The notes below the pieces were generated by a model. That model was given only the letters and a program-made list of their open reading frames with translations, was not told where the DNA came from and ran no database searches. Below are positions 25,189-33,153 of a DNA stretch of 64,000 bases, piece by piece. The position numbers and the translations under genes were made by a program. Position 1 is the first letter of the stretch, and every line of letters starts with the position of its first letter. Source of the stretch: VXNE01 sp963664635 (GTDB taxonomy: Bacteria > Pseudomonadota > Gammaproteobacteria > Pseudomonadales > Azotimanducaceae); the NCBI GenBank assembly GCA_963664635.1, contig OY761542.1, forward strand, positions 1,364,001 through 1,428,000, read 5' to 3'.

Positions 25189-26202
25189 ATGTGGCGGACC
25201 CCCATCGCCGCGGTCATGGCCGCCGTCTGCGTCACGGCGGGCGCGGCAGCGCCGGTAGAGACCGACACGCACCGCTTCGAGGAGGTGGCGGACGGCGTTT
25301 TCCTCGCGCAGACGAAGGCGCCGCTGTTCAACAGCAACGCACTGGTCGTCGTGAACGCCGAGGACGTCCTGGTCGTCGACTCGCACATCACCCCGCGCAT
25401 GGCGCGCGAGCTGATCGCATCGATCGGGGAGATCACCAGCAAGCCGATCACCACGCTCGTCAACACGCACTTCCACTACGACCATGCCCACGGCAACCAG
25501 GCCTTCGGGCCGGACATCGCCATCATCGGGCACGAGTACACGCGGCGGAAGATGGCCGGAAACCCGCTCGCCGAAGGGACCTTCCAGCGCGGCAATGCCG
25601 GGGACGAGCGGCAGCTCGCCGCCTTGCGGGAGGAACTGGCGGCGGCCGCGGGCGACGAGGACCGGGCCGCGGTCGAGACGCGGATCGGTTGGGTGCAGCG
25701 ACGCATCGACGCGACGGCGGAGATCGTCCCGGTGCCGCCGAACGTGACGTTGAACGAGCGGCTGACGCTGTTCCGGGGCGACCGCGAGATCCAGCTCCAC
25801 TTCTTCGGCCGCGCGCACACCGGCGGCGACGTCTCGGTCTACCTGCCGCGCGAGAAAGTGCTCTACACCGGCGACATGATGTTCGCGGGCATCTCCTGGC
25901 TCGGGGACGGCTACGTCGACGAGTGGCCGGAGACGCTCGAGCGGGCCAAGGCGCTCGACTTCGAACTGGTGGTGCCCGGTCACGGATCGCCGTTCTCCGA
26001 CCGGAGCCGGATCGACCTCGTACAGGCGTATTACCGGGATCTGTGGGCGGGGGTGGCGGCGTTGCACGGGCAGGGCGTCGATGCGGCGTCGGCCGCGGCC
26101 ACCGTGGACCTGACGCGGCACGGTGCGCTCGGCGTCGACCGGGTCGGCGCCGATCCGCTGGCCGTGGCGCGGATCTACGCGCTGCTGGACGGAGCGGAGT
26201 AG
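25189..26202 (+). CDS. Secreted MBL-fold metallo-hydrolase
   Basis: This 337-residue metallo-beta-lactamase-fold hydrolase has a signal peptide (MWRTPIAAVMAAVCVTAGAA) and the metal site NTHFHYDHAHGN (HxHxDH), followed by GRAHTGGDVSVYLP, YTGDMMF and PGHGSPF as the further ligands. The layout resembles SoxH- and quinoprotein-relay-type periplasmic hydrolases, whose substrates are poorly known. The ATG at 25189 was chosen because it starts the signal peptide. It lies 22 bases after the VOC gene in the operon-like run. Confidence 0.9.
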   Translation: MWRTPIAAVMAAVCVTAGAAAPVETDTHRFEEVADGVFLAQTKAPLFNSNALVVVNAEDVLVVDSHITPRMARELIASIGEITSKPITTLVNTHFHYDHAHGNQAFGPDIAIIGHEYTRRKMAGNPLAEGTFQRGNAGDERQLAALREELAAAAGDEDRAAVETRIGWVQRRIDATAEIVPVPPNVTLNERLTLFRGDREIQLHFFGRAHTGGDVSVYLPREKVLYTGDMMFAGISWLGDGYVDEWPETLERAKALDFELVVPGHGSPFSDRSRIDLVQAYYRDLWAGVAALHGQGVDAASAAATVDLTRHGALGVDRVGADPLAVARIYALLDGAE

Positions 26203-26307
26203 GGCGGGCCAGATAGGGTCGACGTACCCGCGGCCGCGCTGCGGGTGCGGGCAACGGCGCCGCCCGCATGTGGCAGGATGGGTGCGGATCGGCGGGAGGA
26301 GCAGCCC

Positions 26308-27279
26308 ATGACGACACTGACGCTTTCGTGCGCGTTCGCCACGTCGCGCGCATCCCACGAGCACGCGGCGATGGCGGAGCGCCTCGGCTACGAACGGGCG
26401 TGGTTCTACGACTCGCCGGCGCTGTATCCGGATGTCTGGGTGCAGTTGTGCCGGGCCGCGGAACGCACGGAGCGTATCGGTCTCGGCCCTGCCGTGCTCG
26501 TGCCCAGCCTGCGCCACCCGATGACGAACGCCGCCGCCATCGCGACGCTGGTCGACATCGCGGGCGCGGACCGGGTAGCGGTCGCCATCGGTTCGGGATT
26601 CACCGGGCGCCTGACCCTGGGCCAGCGGCCGTTGCCGTGGTCGTACGTGCGCGGCTACGTGGAAGTCCTGCGCGGCCTGCTGGCGGGAGACACCGTCGAG
26701 TGGGAGGGCAAGCCGATCCGAATGCTGCATCCGGCGGGATTCGGCGCCCCGCGGCCCATCGACGTGCCGGTCCTGATCGCGGCCGGCGGGCCGAAGGGGA
26801 CCGCGGCGGCGAGGGAAGTGGGGCAGGGCGTCTTCACGACCGCCCCGAGCCGGGAGCGGTTCGACTGGAACGCCGTCCTGACCTTCGGCACCGTGCTCGA
26901 GGACGGGGAGGACCCCGGTTCCGAGCGCGCCCTCGCGACCGCGGGGCACGGGGCGTCGGTCAATCTTCACGGGGCCCTCGAGTTCGGGGCCGCGGGGCGC
27001 ATCCCGGATGGCGCGGCGTGGGCCGCGGCCTACGACGACGTCCCCCGGGCGGAGCGGCATCTCGCGCTGCACGAGGACCATCTCATCGCCGTCAACGAAA
27101 GGGACGCGCCGTTCGTGACGGGCGAGTTGCTGTCCGGCCTCGAGCTGGCGCTGAGCCCGGATGCGTGGCGCGGCAGGCTCGCGCGGATGGCGTCCGCGGG
27201 CGGCACGGAAGTGGTCTACCAGCCCGCCGGACCGGACATACCGCGGGAACTCGAGGCGTTCGCAAGCCTCTTCAGTTGA
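26308..27279 (+). CDS. LLM-class flavin-dependent oxidoreductase
   Basis: This 323-residue luciferase-like monooxygenase or F420-dependent reductase reads TTLTLSCAFATSRAS at the N-terminus, then RLGYERAWFYDSPALYPDVW and a RIGLGPAVLVPSLRHPM strand. The cofactor loop VAVAIGSGFTGRLTLGQ and PVLIAAGGPKG are typical. A GGAGG lies before the ATG at 26308. It ends the plus-strand run and overlaps the 3' end of the ABC-F gene by eight bases (convergent). Confidence 0.92.
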   Translation: MTTLTLSCAFATSRASHEHAAMAERLGYERAWFYDSPALYPDVWVQLCRAAERTERIGLGPAVLVPSLRHPMTNAAAIATLVDIAGADRVAVAIGSGFTGRLTLGQRPLPWSYVRGYVEVLRGLLAGDTVEWEGKPIRMLHPAGFGAPRPIDVPVLIAAGGPKGTAAAREVGQGVFTTAPSRERFDWNAVLTFGTVLEDGEDPGSERALATAGHGASVNLHGALEFGAAGRIPDGAAWAAAYDDVPRAERHLALHEDHLIAVNERDAPFVTGELLSGLELALSPDAWRGRLARMASAGGTEVVYQPAGPDIPRELEAFASLFS

Positions 27280-28867
27280 CTTGCGCCGGAGGCCGCAGCT
27301 CCAGCGCGGCGGTCGCCACGCGCTCGACGAACGCGGCGTCGTGTTCGACGAAGACCATCGTGGGCGCGTCCCGCAACACCACTTCCTGGATGGCCTCCCG
27401 GGCGTCGATGTCGAGGAAGTTCAGGGGCTCGTCCCAGAGAAGCAGGTCCGCGGGGGACATGAAAGACCGGGCCAGTTCGACCTTCTTCCGTTGGCCGGGA
27501 GAGAGGGACTCGAGGCGGCGCTCGAGCGCGGCGCCGCGTACGCCGAGCGCCGCCATGACCTGGCGGAAGCCGGCCTCGTGCATGCCTTCCGCCGCGAGGT
27601 GATCCGACAGGAACCCGGTCGTCCAGCGAGGCTGCTGGCGCACCCGCGCGAGGTCGAGGCGCGCCGGCCGGGTGAGCGTACCTGTGAAGCCCAGGGCCGC
27701 GCCCCCGAGCAACTCGAGCAGGCTCGTCTTGCCGCCGCCGTTCGGGCCCACCACGGCAAGGCGGTCGCCGGACCGCACGCGGAAGCTGACGGGGGCGAAG
27801 ACGGGCTGCCCGCGGACGACCGCGAGGTCGTGGGCGGTCACCAGGGGCCGGGCGGGACGACGGGATGGGTCCGGCAGGCGCAGGGCGTACGTGCGTTCGA
27901 TGTCGACCAGGGTCTGCCGGCGCTGTTCCACGGCCTTGTCGGCGCGCTGTTCGACGGCGATGGCGCGCTTCATCTGGCGCGCGGCCCGCGCGCCGATGAA
28001 GCCCTTGTCCGTGTGCGCGCCCTTCTCTGCCTCCCGCTTGTCCGCCCCGCGGCGGCGTTGGCGGGCGGCGCCTTCGAGCCGGCCGATTTCCCGGCGCAGC
28101 CCGGCGTTCGCGCGCTCCTGGCGCTCAAGGCGCTCACGGAAGGTCTTCCGCCAGGTCGAGAACGTGCAGCGCCGGGTCTCCACGGTGTCCGGATTCAGGG
28201 CGATCACGTGGTCGACGCAGGCGTCGAGGAAGGCCCGGTCGTGGGACACGATGAGGAAGCCGGGCTTGGCGTGCAGGTACTCCGCGACGCGCTCCCGGCC
28301 GGCGCGGTCGAGGTGGTTGGTCGGCTCGTCGATCAGCGGGAAACCGGCCTGCCGCGCGAACAGCCCCGCGAGCAGGCAGCGGGTCCGCTCGCCGCCGCTC
28401 AGGTGGTCGAAGCGGCGCGACCGCAGCGTGGCGTCGATGCCGAGGGCGGCCAGCTCGCGTTCGAGGTCGGCGTCGATCTCGTAGCCGCCCGCCTCCTGGA
28501 ACCGGGTCTGCAGCGTTCCGTAGTGCGTTAAGGCGGCGTCGTCGCCGGCATCGAGCAGCCTTGCCATCTCCCGCTCCCAGTGCCGGAACGGACCGGCGGC
28601 ATCCTTGGCGGCGTCGAATGCACAGAGGTCGGGGGGGTCGGTGACGGTCACGGGGAAGCGCCGCACGTCCATGGACCGCTCGATGCTGCCCCGGTCCGGG
28701 GCGAGCTCGCCCTGGATCAGCCGCAGCAGCGTCGTCTTGCCGCGGCCGTTGCGGCCCGTCAGCGCCGTACGCCACCCGGTGTCGATGACGAGGTCGAGGT
28801 CGGTGAAGACGTTCCGCTCGGTGCCGTCGTACCCGAACGACACCTTGCGGCAGAGGATGTTGGCCAT
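27272..28867 (-). CDS. ABC-F family ATPase
   Basis: This 531-residue soluble protein has two ABC ATPase domains and no membrane segment, as in the ABC-F group that acts on the ribosome (translation factors and antibiotic-resistance proteins). Domain 1: Walker A TGRNGRGKTTLL, signature LSGGERTR, Walker B PLIDEPTNHLD. Domain 2: Walker A VGPNGGGKTSLL, signature LSPGQRKK, Walker B LLLWDEPLNFLD. The interdomain linker is arginine/lysine-rich (RQRRRGADKREAEKGAH). It looks closer to Lsa/Vga-type resistance proteins than to EttA, but that assignment is tentative. Confidence 0.9.
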   Translation of the reverse strand: MANILCRKVSFGYDGTERNVFTDLDLVIDTGWRTALTGRNGRGKTTLLRLIQGELAPDRGSIERSMDVRRFPVTVTDPPDLCAFDAAKDAAGPFRHWEREMARLLDAGDDAALTHYGTLQTRFQEAGGYEIDADLERELAALGIDATLRSRRFDHLSGGERTRCLLAGLFARQAGFPLIDEPTNHLDRAGRERVAEYLHAKPGFLIVSHDRAFLDACVDHVIALNPDTVETRRCTFSTWRKTFRERLERQERANAGLRREIGRLEGAARQRRRGADKREAEKGAHTDKGFIGARAARQMKRAIAVEQRADKAVEQRRQTLVDIERTYALRLPDPSRRPARPLVTAHDLAVVRGQPVFAPVSFRVRSGDRLAVVGPNGGGKTSLLELLGGAALGFTGTLTRPARLDLARVRQQPRWTTGFLSDHLAAEGMHEAGFRQVMAALGVRGAALERRLESLSPGQRKKVELARSFMSPADLLLWDEPLNFLDIDAREAIQEVVLRDAPTMVFVEHDAAFVERVATAALELRPPAQVN

Positions 28868-29022
28868 GCGGCTGAGCTCCAGGGAACCGAAGGAAGGGTT
28901 TCCGTACTCAGTCGCGCATCGTTCCTGCCTGGCCTGCGCCCAGGGGCGGGCGTCCTTGACTGCCTATCTTAAGCGAAAGCTCGGTGCCGGGTGGCTGTCG
29001 CCGGTGGTGGTGGCGCTCACGG

Positions 29023-29373
29023 TCAAGTACTGGCTGCGAGGTCCAGGACGAGCCGGAGGCCGTCGTCGACCTGCCGCATCACGGTGTCCGGAGCGCGCCC
29101 GGACCGTTCCGCGAGGAACCCCCTGTCCAGGGTGACCACCTGCGAGACGTTGATGACGGACCGCTGGTTCAGTCCCGTTCCGCGCCTCGGGAGTGAGACG
29201 TTTCCCGGCGCCGCGGCGAGCCGCACGTTCGACGTGATCGCGACGGCGAGGACGGTTTGAATGCGGCTCCTGTTGAAGTCGTCCGACTGGACGACGAGGA
29301 CGGGACGCCGAAAGCCGGGCTCGGAGCCGGCGGGCGGCGGAAGGTCCGCCCACCAGATCTCACCGCGCCTCAC
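29023..29373 (-). CDS. mazF: MazF/PemK-type mRNA interferase toxin
   Basis: This 116-residue toxin of the MazF/PemK fold cuts mRNA at specific short sites when its antitoxin is lost. It starts MRRGEIWWADLPPP, has RRPVLVVQSDDFN and the catalytic-region TVLAVAITSN, and ends with the DTVMRQVDDGLRLVLDL helix. Its ATG overlaps the antitoxin stop by four bases (ATGA), typical of translationally coupled toxin-antitoxin pairs. Confidence 0.92.
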   Translation of the reverse strand: MRRGEIWWADLPPPAGSEPGFRRPVLVVQSDDFNRSRIQTVLAVAITSNVRLAAAPGNVSLPRRGTGLNQRSVINVSQVVTLDRGFLAERSGRAPDTVMRQVDDGLRLVLDLAAST

Positions 29374-29615
29374 CGCCAGTCTTCAGGAGGCAGGGAGAGC
29401 GACTGCAGGGCGGTCAGCCCGTGGTCCAGGCGCGAGGCCGAGCCGTCGTCACCGTACACTGCATCGAGGAGTGCGGTGACGCCCTCGTTTCGATGCCGGG
29501 CAACGAACTCGCTGACGGCCCGCGTGTAGAGCTGGCTGCGGGAGAGTCCGAGGACTTGCGCCGTGCGCTCAGCGGCTTCGAACACCTCGTCCCGAATGGA
29601 GATGGCGGTTTTCAT
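29370..29615 (-). CDS. Ribbon-helix-helix antitoxin
   Basis: This 81-residue antitoxin has an N-terminal ribbon-helix-helix DNA-binding domain: MKTAISIRDEVFEAAERTAQ, then LGLSRSQLYTRAVSEFVARH. The acidic C-terminus (LDAVYGDDGSAS to the end SLPPEDWR) would wrap the toxin. The ATG at 29615 fits the domain start; the frame is open further upstream, but only through palindromic repeats. The dimer should repress its own operon. Confidence 0.9.
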   Translation of the reverse strand: MKTAISIRDEVFEAAERTAQVLGLSRSQLYTRAVSEFVARHRNEGVTALLDAVYGDDGSASRLDHGLTALQSLSLPPEDWR

Positions 29616-29654
29616 GCCACGAGTATGACGCCGGTTATACCCGCGGGCAACATC

Positions 29655-29772
29655 TTGCGAGGGGCAAGAGGGGCAAGCCCCCTCGCGCTGCCTCTTCATG
29701 CGAGGGGCAAGCCCCTCGCGCTCCCCGGGCTGAGGGCTCTTTCATGCGAGGGGCACCCCTCGCGCTCCCCGG
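29655..29772. repeat. Cluster of three palindromic repeats
   Basis: Three copies of a palindrome lie at about 29655-29690, 29694-29728 and 29738-29772. Each begins (TTCAT)GCGAGGGGC, passes through a short centre and returns GCCCCTCGC, and is followed by GCTCCCCGG or similar. Copies also occur inside the MITE at 32.93 kb and, inverted, at 33.01 kb. The cluster sits between the convergent-facing ends of the toxin-antitoxin upstream region and the PQQ dehydrogenase. Confidence 0.85.
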
Positions 29773-29781
29773 TTCGCGTCG

Positions 29782-31953
29782 CTACTGCGCCGTTCCGGCT
29801 TCCTGCGCCTCCCAGTCCGCGTTCGCCCGCGCGATGACGTAGTCGTGGATGCGCTGCGCGCCGGTCACGTCCAGGACATCGTCGAAGCTCGCCATGCCGC
29901 GGTCCCGGTAGGCGCCGCCGAGGACGATCGCGAGAAAGGCGCCGTGGGTCTCCGGCGTCATCCGCCGGAGGTCCGCGATCAGGCCGCTGCGGGCCTGTCC
30001 GCCGTGGCATCCGCCGCAGTACATGTGGTAATGCACTTTGCCCTCGGCGACCTGCTCGGGCGAGGCCTCCAAAGGCGGCGGCTCGGGCAACGTGCGGTCC
30101 CGCTCGGGAGGCTCGGGGAACGCGGGTGCTCCGCCGAGTCGGAGCGCGACGACCCGCCCCGTTGTCTCGTAGGACCCGTGGGCGCCCACGAGCACCGCGA
30201 TGTACTGCGCGCCGTCGATCTCGTACGTCACCGGCGGGGCGCCGATCGAGCCGTAGGCGTCGAGGCTCCAGAGCCGCTCGCCGGTATCCGAGTCGTAGGC
30301 GGAGAGCACGCCGGCGCCATCGCCCTGGAACACGAGGCCGGTGGCGGTCGAGAGGAGCCCGCCGCTATAGGGTACGGTGTTGCGCACGGACCAGCGCATC
30401 TCGCCCGTCACGGGATCGAACGCCTTCAGGAATCCCTGCCGCGGCGGCCCCTTCGGATCGTCCGAGGCGGCGATCAGATCGGCGTGCCGCTGGCCGCGCT
30501 CGATGCCGAGGTTCCAGGCGTTGAAGCGGGCCTTGTAGACGCCGGTCTCGGTGAACTCCCGCGGCAGCGCGTAGAAGAGCGCGAGTTCCTGGGTGGGGAT
30601 GAACGCCAGGCGCCGCGCGGGGTCCCAGGACATCGGGTGCCAGGTGTGCGCGCCGCTGTTGCCGGGCAGGATCCACTGCGGCTTGTCCTCGTAGTAGGCT
30701 GCGGGGTCCTCCACGGGACGGCCCGTCTCGAGATCGACGTGGGTGGCCCAGTTCAACGCGGCGAAGGCGAACGCGTTGAGCAGTTCCCCGTTTTCGCGGT
30801 CAAGTACGTAGAAGAAGCCGTTCTTCGGCGCCTGCATCAGGACCTTGCGCCGCTCGCCGCCGAGCTCCAGTTCGTCGAGCACCATGTGCTGGGTGGCCGC
30901 GAAGTCCCAGTTGTCGCCGGGCGTCGTCTGGTAGTACCACTTCATCCGCCCGGTGTCGGGGTCGACCGCCACGATGGAGGACAGGAACAGGTTGTCGCCG
31001 CCGCCCGGCGAACGGATGGCGCGGGGCCACGGGGCGCCGTTGCCGGTGCCGATATAGACCGTGTGGAGTTCGGGGTCGTAGACGATCGAGTTCCACACGG
31101 TGCCGCCGCCGCCCATCTTCCACCACTCGCCGTTCCACGTCTCTGCCGCGCGTTCGAGCTCGGGGTGTTCGAAGGGTTCGGCGGGGTTGCCCGGCACGGT
31201 GAAGAAGCGCCACGCGAGGGCGCCGGTTGCGGCGTCGTAGGCGGAAAGGTAGCCGCGGTGGCCGGCGGTGGTCGCGCCGCCGAACTCGGAACTGGAGTTG
31301 CCGATGTAAACCTTGCCGGCGGCGACCAGCGGCGCCCCGCTGATGGTGTAGGAGAACTCGTGGGGTGCGTAGTTCGTGTCCACGTCCCACAGCTTCTCGC
31401 CGCTCGCCGCGTCGAGGGCGACCAGACGGGCATCGAACGTGCCGATGAACACGCGTCCGCCGTAGACGGCGACGCCGCGGTTCATGGGCCCGCCGCAGCA
31501 TGAGAAGCGCACGAGCTGGCCGTTGATCTTCGGGTCGAAGCGCCAGAGTTGTTCGCCCGTGGCGGCGTCCAGGGCGTAGACGACGCTCATGGGGTCGGTG
31601 ACGTACATGACGCCGTCGACGACCAGCGGCGTGGCCTGCAGGCGGTGGATGGTGTCGAGCGGCTTCACCCAGCCGATGCCGAGGTCGGACACGGTATCCC
31701 GGTCGATGGCGGTGAGGGACGCGTGCCGGTGCTGTTCGTAGGTGCGTCCGTAGGCGATCCAGGCGCCCGGCTCGTCGGTGGCCGCCCGCGTGATCCGCGC
31801 ATCGTCAACGATGCCCGCACGGGGCGTGAACCGGGGAGCGGGCGGGTCGGCCGCCTCGTCCGGCGTGGGCAGCCCGGGCGCGGTGAGAAGCAGCCAGCCG
31901 ACAATTGCCACGCTGGCCAGGATCGCGACGATGATGGGGAGGGTCCGGTGCAT
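29782..31953 (-). CDS. PQQ-dependent quinohemoprotein alcohol dehydrogenase
   Basis: This 723-residue periplasmic enzyme would oxidise alcohols with pyrroloquinoline quinone and pass electrons through a fused c-type heme. Features in order: an N-terminal membrane anchor or signal (IIVAILASVAIVGWLLL), an eight-bladed propeller with repeated W-docking motifs (YALDAATGEQLWRFDP, VALDAASGEKLWDV, AYDSDTGERLWSLD), the vicinal cysteine pair near residue 151 (FSCCGG) that contacts PQQ, and a C-terminal cytochrome domain with CGGCH (646-650). No PQQ synthesis genes are in the window. It lies four bases after the EthD gene. Confidence 0.93.
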   Translation of the reverse strand: MHRTLPIIVAILASVAIVGWLLLTAPGLPTPDEAADPPAPRFTPRAGIVDDARITRAATDEPGAWIAYGRTYEQHRHASLTAIDRDTVSDLGIGWVKPLDTIHRLQATPLVVDGVMYVTDPMSVVYALDAATGEQLWRFDPKINGQLVRFSCCGGPMNRGVAVYGGRVFIGTFDARLVALDAASGEKLWDVDTNYAPHEFSYTISGAPLVAAGKVYIGNSSSEFGGATTAGHRGYLSAYDAATGALAWRFFTVPGNPAEPFEHPELERAAETWNGEWWKMGGGGTVWNSIVYDPELHTVYIGTGNGAPWPRAIRSPGGGDNLFLSSIVAVDPDTGRMKWYYQTTPGDNWDFAATQHMVLDELELGGERRKVLMQAPKNGFFYVLDRENGELLNAFAFAALNWATHVDLETGRPVEDPAAYYEDKPQWILPGNSGAHTWHPMSWDPARRLAFIPTQELALFYALPREFTETGVYKARFNAWNLGIERGQRHADLIAASDDPKGPPRQGFLKAFDPVTGEMRWSVRNTVPYSGGLLSTATGLVFQGDGAGVLSAYDSDTGERLWSLDAYGSIGAPPVTYEIDGAQYIAVLVGAHGSYETTGRVVALRLGGAPAFPEPPERDRTLPEPPPLEASPEQVAEGKVHYHMYCGGCHGGQARSGLIADLRRMTPETHGAFLAIVLGGAYRDRGMASFDDVLDVTGAQRIHDYVIARANADWEAQEAGTAQ

Positions 31954-31957
31954 CGCG

Positions 31958-32680
31958 TCAGGGAATCCCGATCATCTGCGTGCCGGCGCGCAGCACCATC
32001 GCTCCGTCCACCCAGCGCTCCATGCCGTCGGGCCGGATGTGGTCGCGGTACCCGCGCCAGCCGTCGGCGCTTGGAAAGTAGAGCTCCGCCATGCCGGCGT
32101 ACGGCTCCGCGTGCGGATCGAGGCTTTGGCTCACCACGTACCGGAACCCGCCGACCCGCTCCATGGTCGAACGCACGTTCGGAACGTGCACGTCGAGCCA
32201 GTGGGCGAAGAACGCGTCGAAATCGGTGTCTTCCCGCGCCTTGACCAGGAACGTCACCTTGAAGAACCCCGAGCGCGTGCAGGGGAACGGCGCGTTTAGC
32301 GTGTTCGGCGCCACCGGGAGCGCTCCGTCCATGACGACGTATTCGCGAGTGGCCCAGGGCACGTACGGCTCCGCCTTCTCCTGGAAGGTGTCCGCCGGGA
32401 CCGTGCCCTGCGGCGTGTCGGGCTTCGGCAGGGGCTTGCCGAACCAGAGCTGCGCCATGCCGTCCCAGGGATGCTCGCCCGCGGCGTTCGCGTCGAACAG
32501 GGTCACGATGTAGCGCGTCGCGTGCCACTTGCCCTGGGCCGCGCGCTCGCGCTGGCCTTCGATCACGTCGGACATGTGGTTGCCGTACCAGTGGACGAGA
32601 AGTTCCTCGCGGGAGGCGCTTGGACGGCGCTTGATGAGGTAGATCATCTTCGCGTCGGGGGTCGGTCGCAGGTCGGTCAT
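31958..32680 (-). CDS. EthD-domain protein (two tandem domains)
   Basis: This 240-residue protein is made of two ferredoxin-like EthD domains. Domain 1: MIYLIKRRPSASREELLVHW, with YGNHMSDV and HATRYIVTLF. Domain 2: FFKVTFLVKAREDTDFDAFF, then HWLDVHVPNV and GGFRYVVSQS. EthD proteins assist or perform small-molecule degradation (the prototype is ether degradation), but the reaction is unknown. The ATG at 32680 was chosen because the upstream extension is GC-rich filler. It is co-directional with the PQQ dehydrogenase four bases away, so both may serve one alcohol or ether pathway. Confidence 0.88.
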   Translation of the reverse strand: MTDLRPTPDAKMIYLIKRRPSASREELLVHWYGNHMSDVIEGQRERAAQGKWHATRYIVTLFDANAAGEHPWDGMAQLWFGKPLPKPDTPQGTVPADTFQEKAEPYVPWATREYVVMDGALPVAPNTLNAPFPCTRSGFFKVTFLVKAREDTDFDAFFAHWLDVHVPNVRSTMERVGGFRYVVSQSLDPHAEPYAGMAELYFPSADGWRGYRDHIRPDGMERWVDGAMVLRAGTQMIGIP

Positions 32681-32806
32681 GGAGGTGCCTCGGCGGAGCC
32701 TGTCGGGACGGGGACGCGGTGATTGTATCCTTGTGCCGGCGGGGCGCGGCAACGTCCCCCGATGCCCTGTCGGCCAATCCGTGCCGCGCGGGGTTCACCC
32801 GCTACC

Positions 32807-33149
32807 AGTGTGGTGCCCCGCAAGTTTCTGGTACTTCAGCGCGTCCCACGGGGTCTGTGGCAAGGCGCGTTCCCCGCAGGGAATGGTGGGGCCCATTGCC
32901 AAGGGGCGCAACACCGCCACAGGCCGGCATCTTCATGCGAGGGGCGCGCCCCTCGCGCACCCCGGGGCGCGCCCTTCGGGAGGTCGCCCTGCGCGCCGGA
33001 GCCCTCAGCCGGGAGCGCGAGGGCTTGTCCCTCGCATGCAGACCGTGTTGTGGTCCTTGCCAATATGCCCGATATTCCCTGCGGACCACGCCTTGCATTG
33101 ACGCGCAGGGCGAACTCTGAAGTACCAGAAACTTGCGGGACACCACACT
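32807..33149. mobile_element. 343 bp MITE with 33 bp terminal inverted repeats
   Basis: The sequence at 32807-32839 (AGTGTGGTGCCCCGCAAGTT and on to CTTCAG) matches the reverse complement of 33117-33149 at 32 of 33 positions. The interior has no gene. It holds a palindrome TTCATGCGAGGGGC/GCCCCTCGC at 32934-32966 and an inverted copy at 33010-33041, the same repeat family seen at 29.65 kb. The size, long termini and lack of coding sequence define a miniature inverted-repeat element that must be moved by a transposase elsewhere. The next insertion sequence begins 4 bases after its right end. Confidence 0.85.
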
Positions 33150-33153
33150 AGCC

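Noticed and set aside
29655..29772. CRISPR array
   Set aside because: The repeated units are palindromes with very short unequal spacers, only three copies, and no Cas genes.
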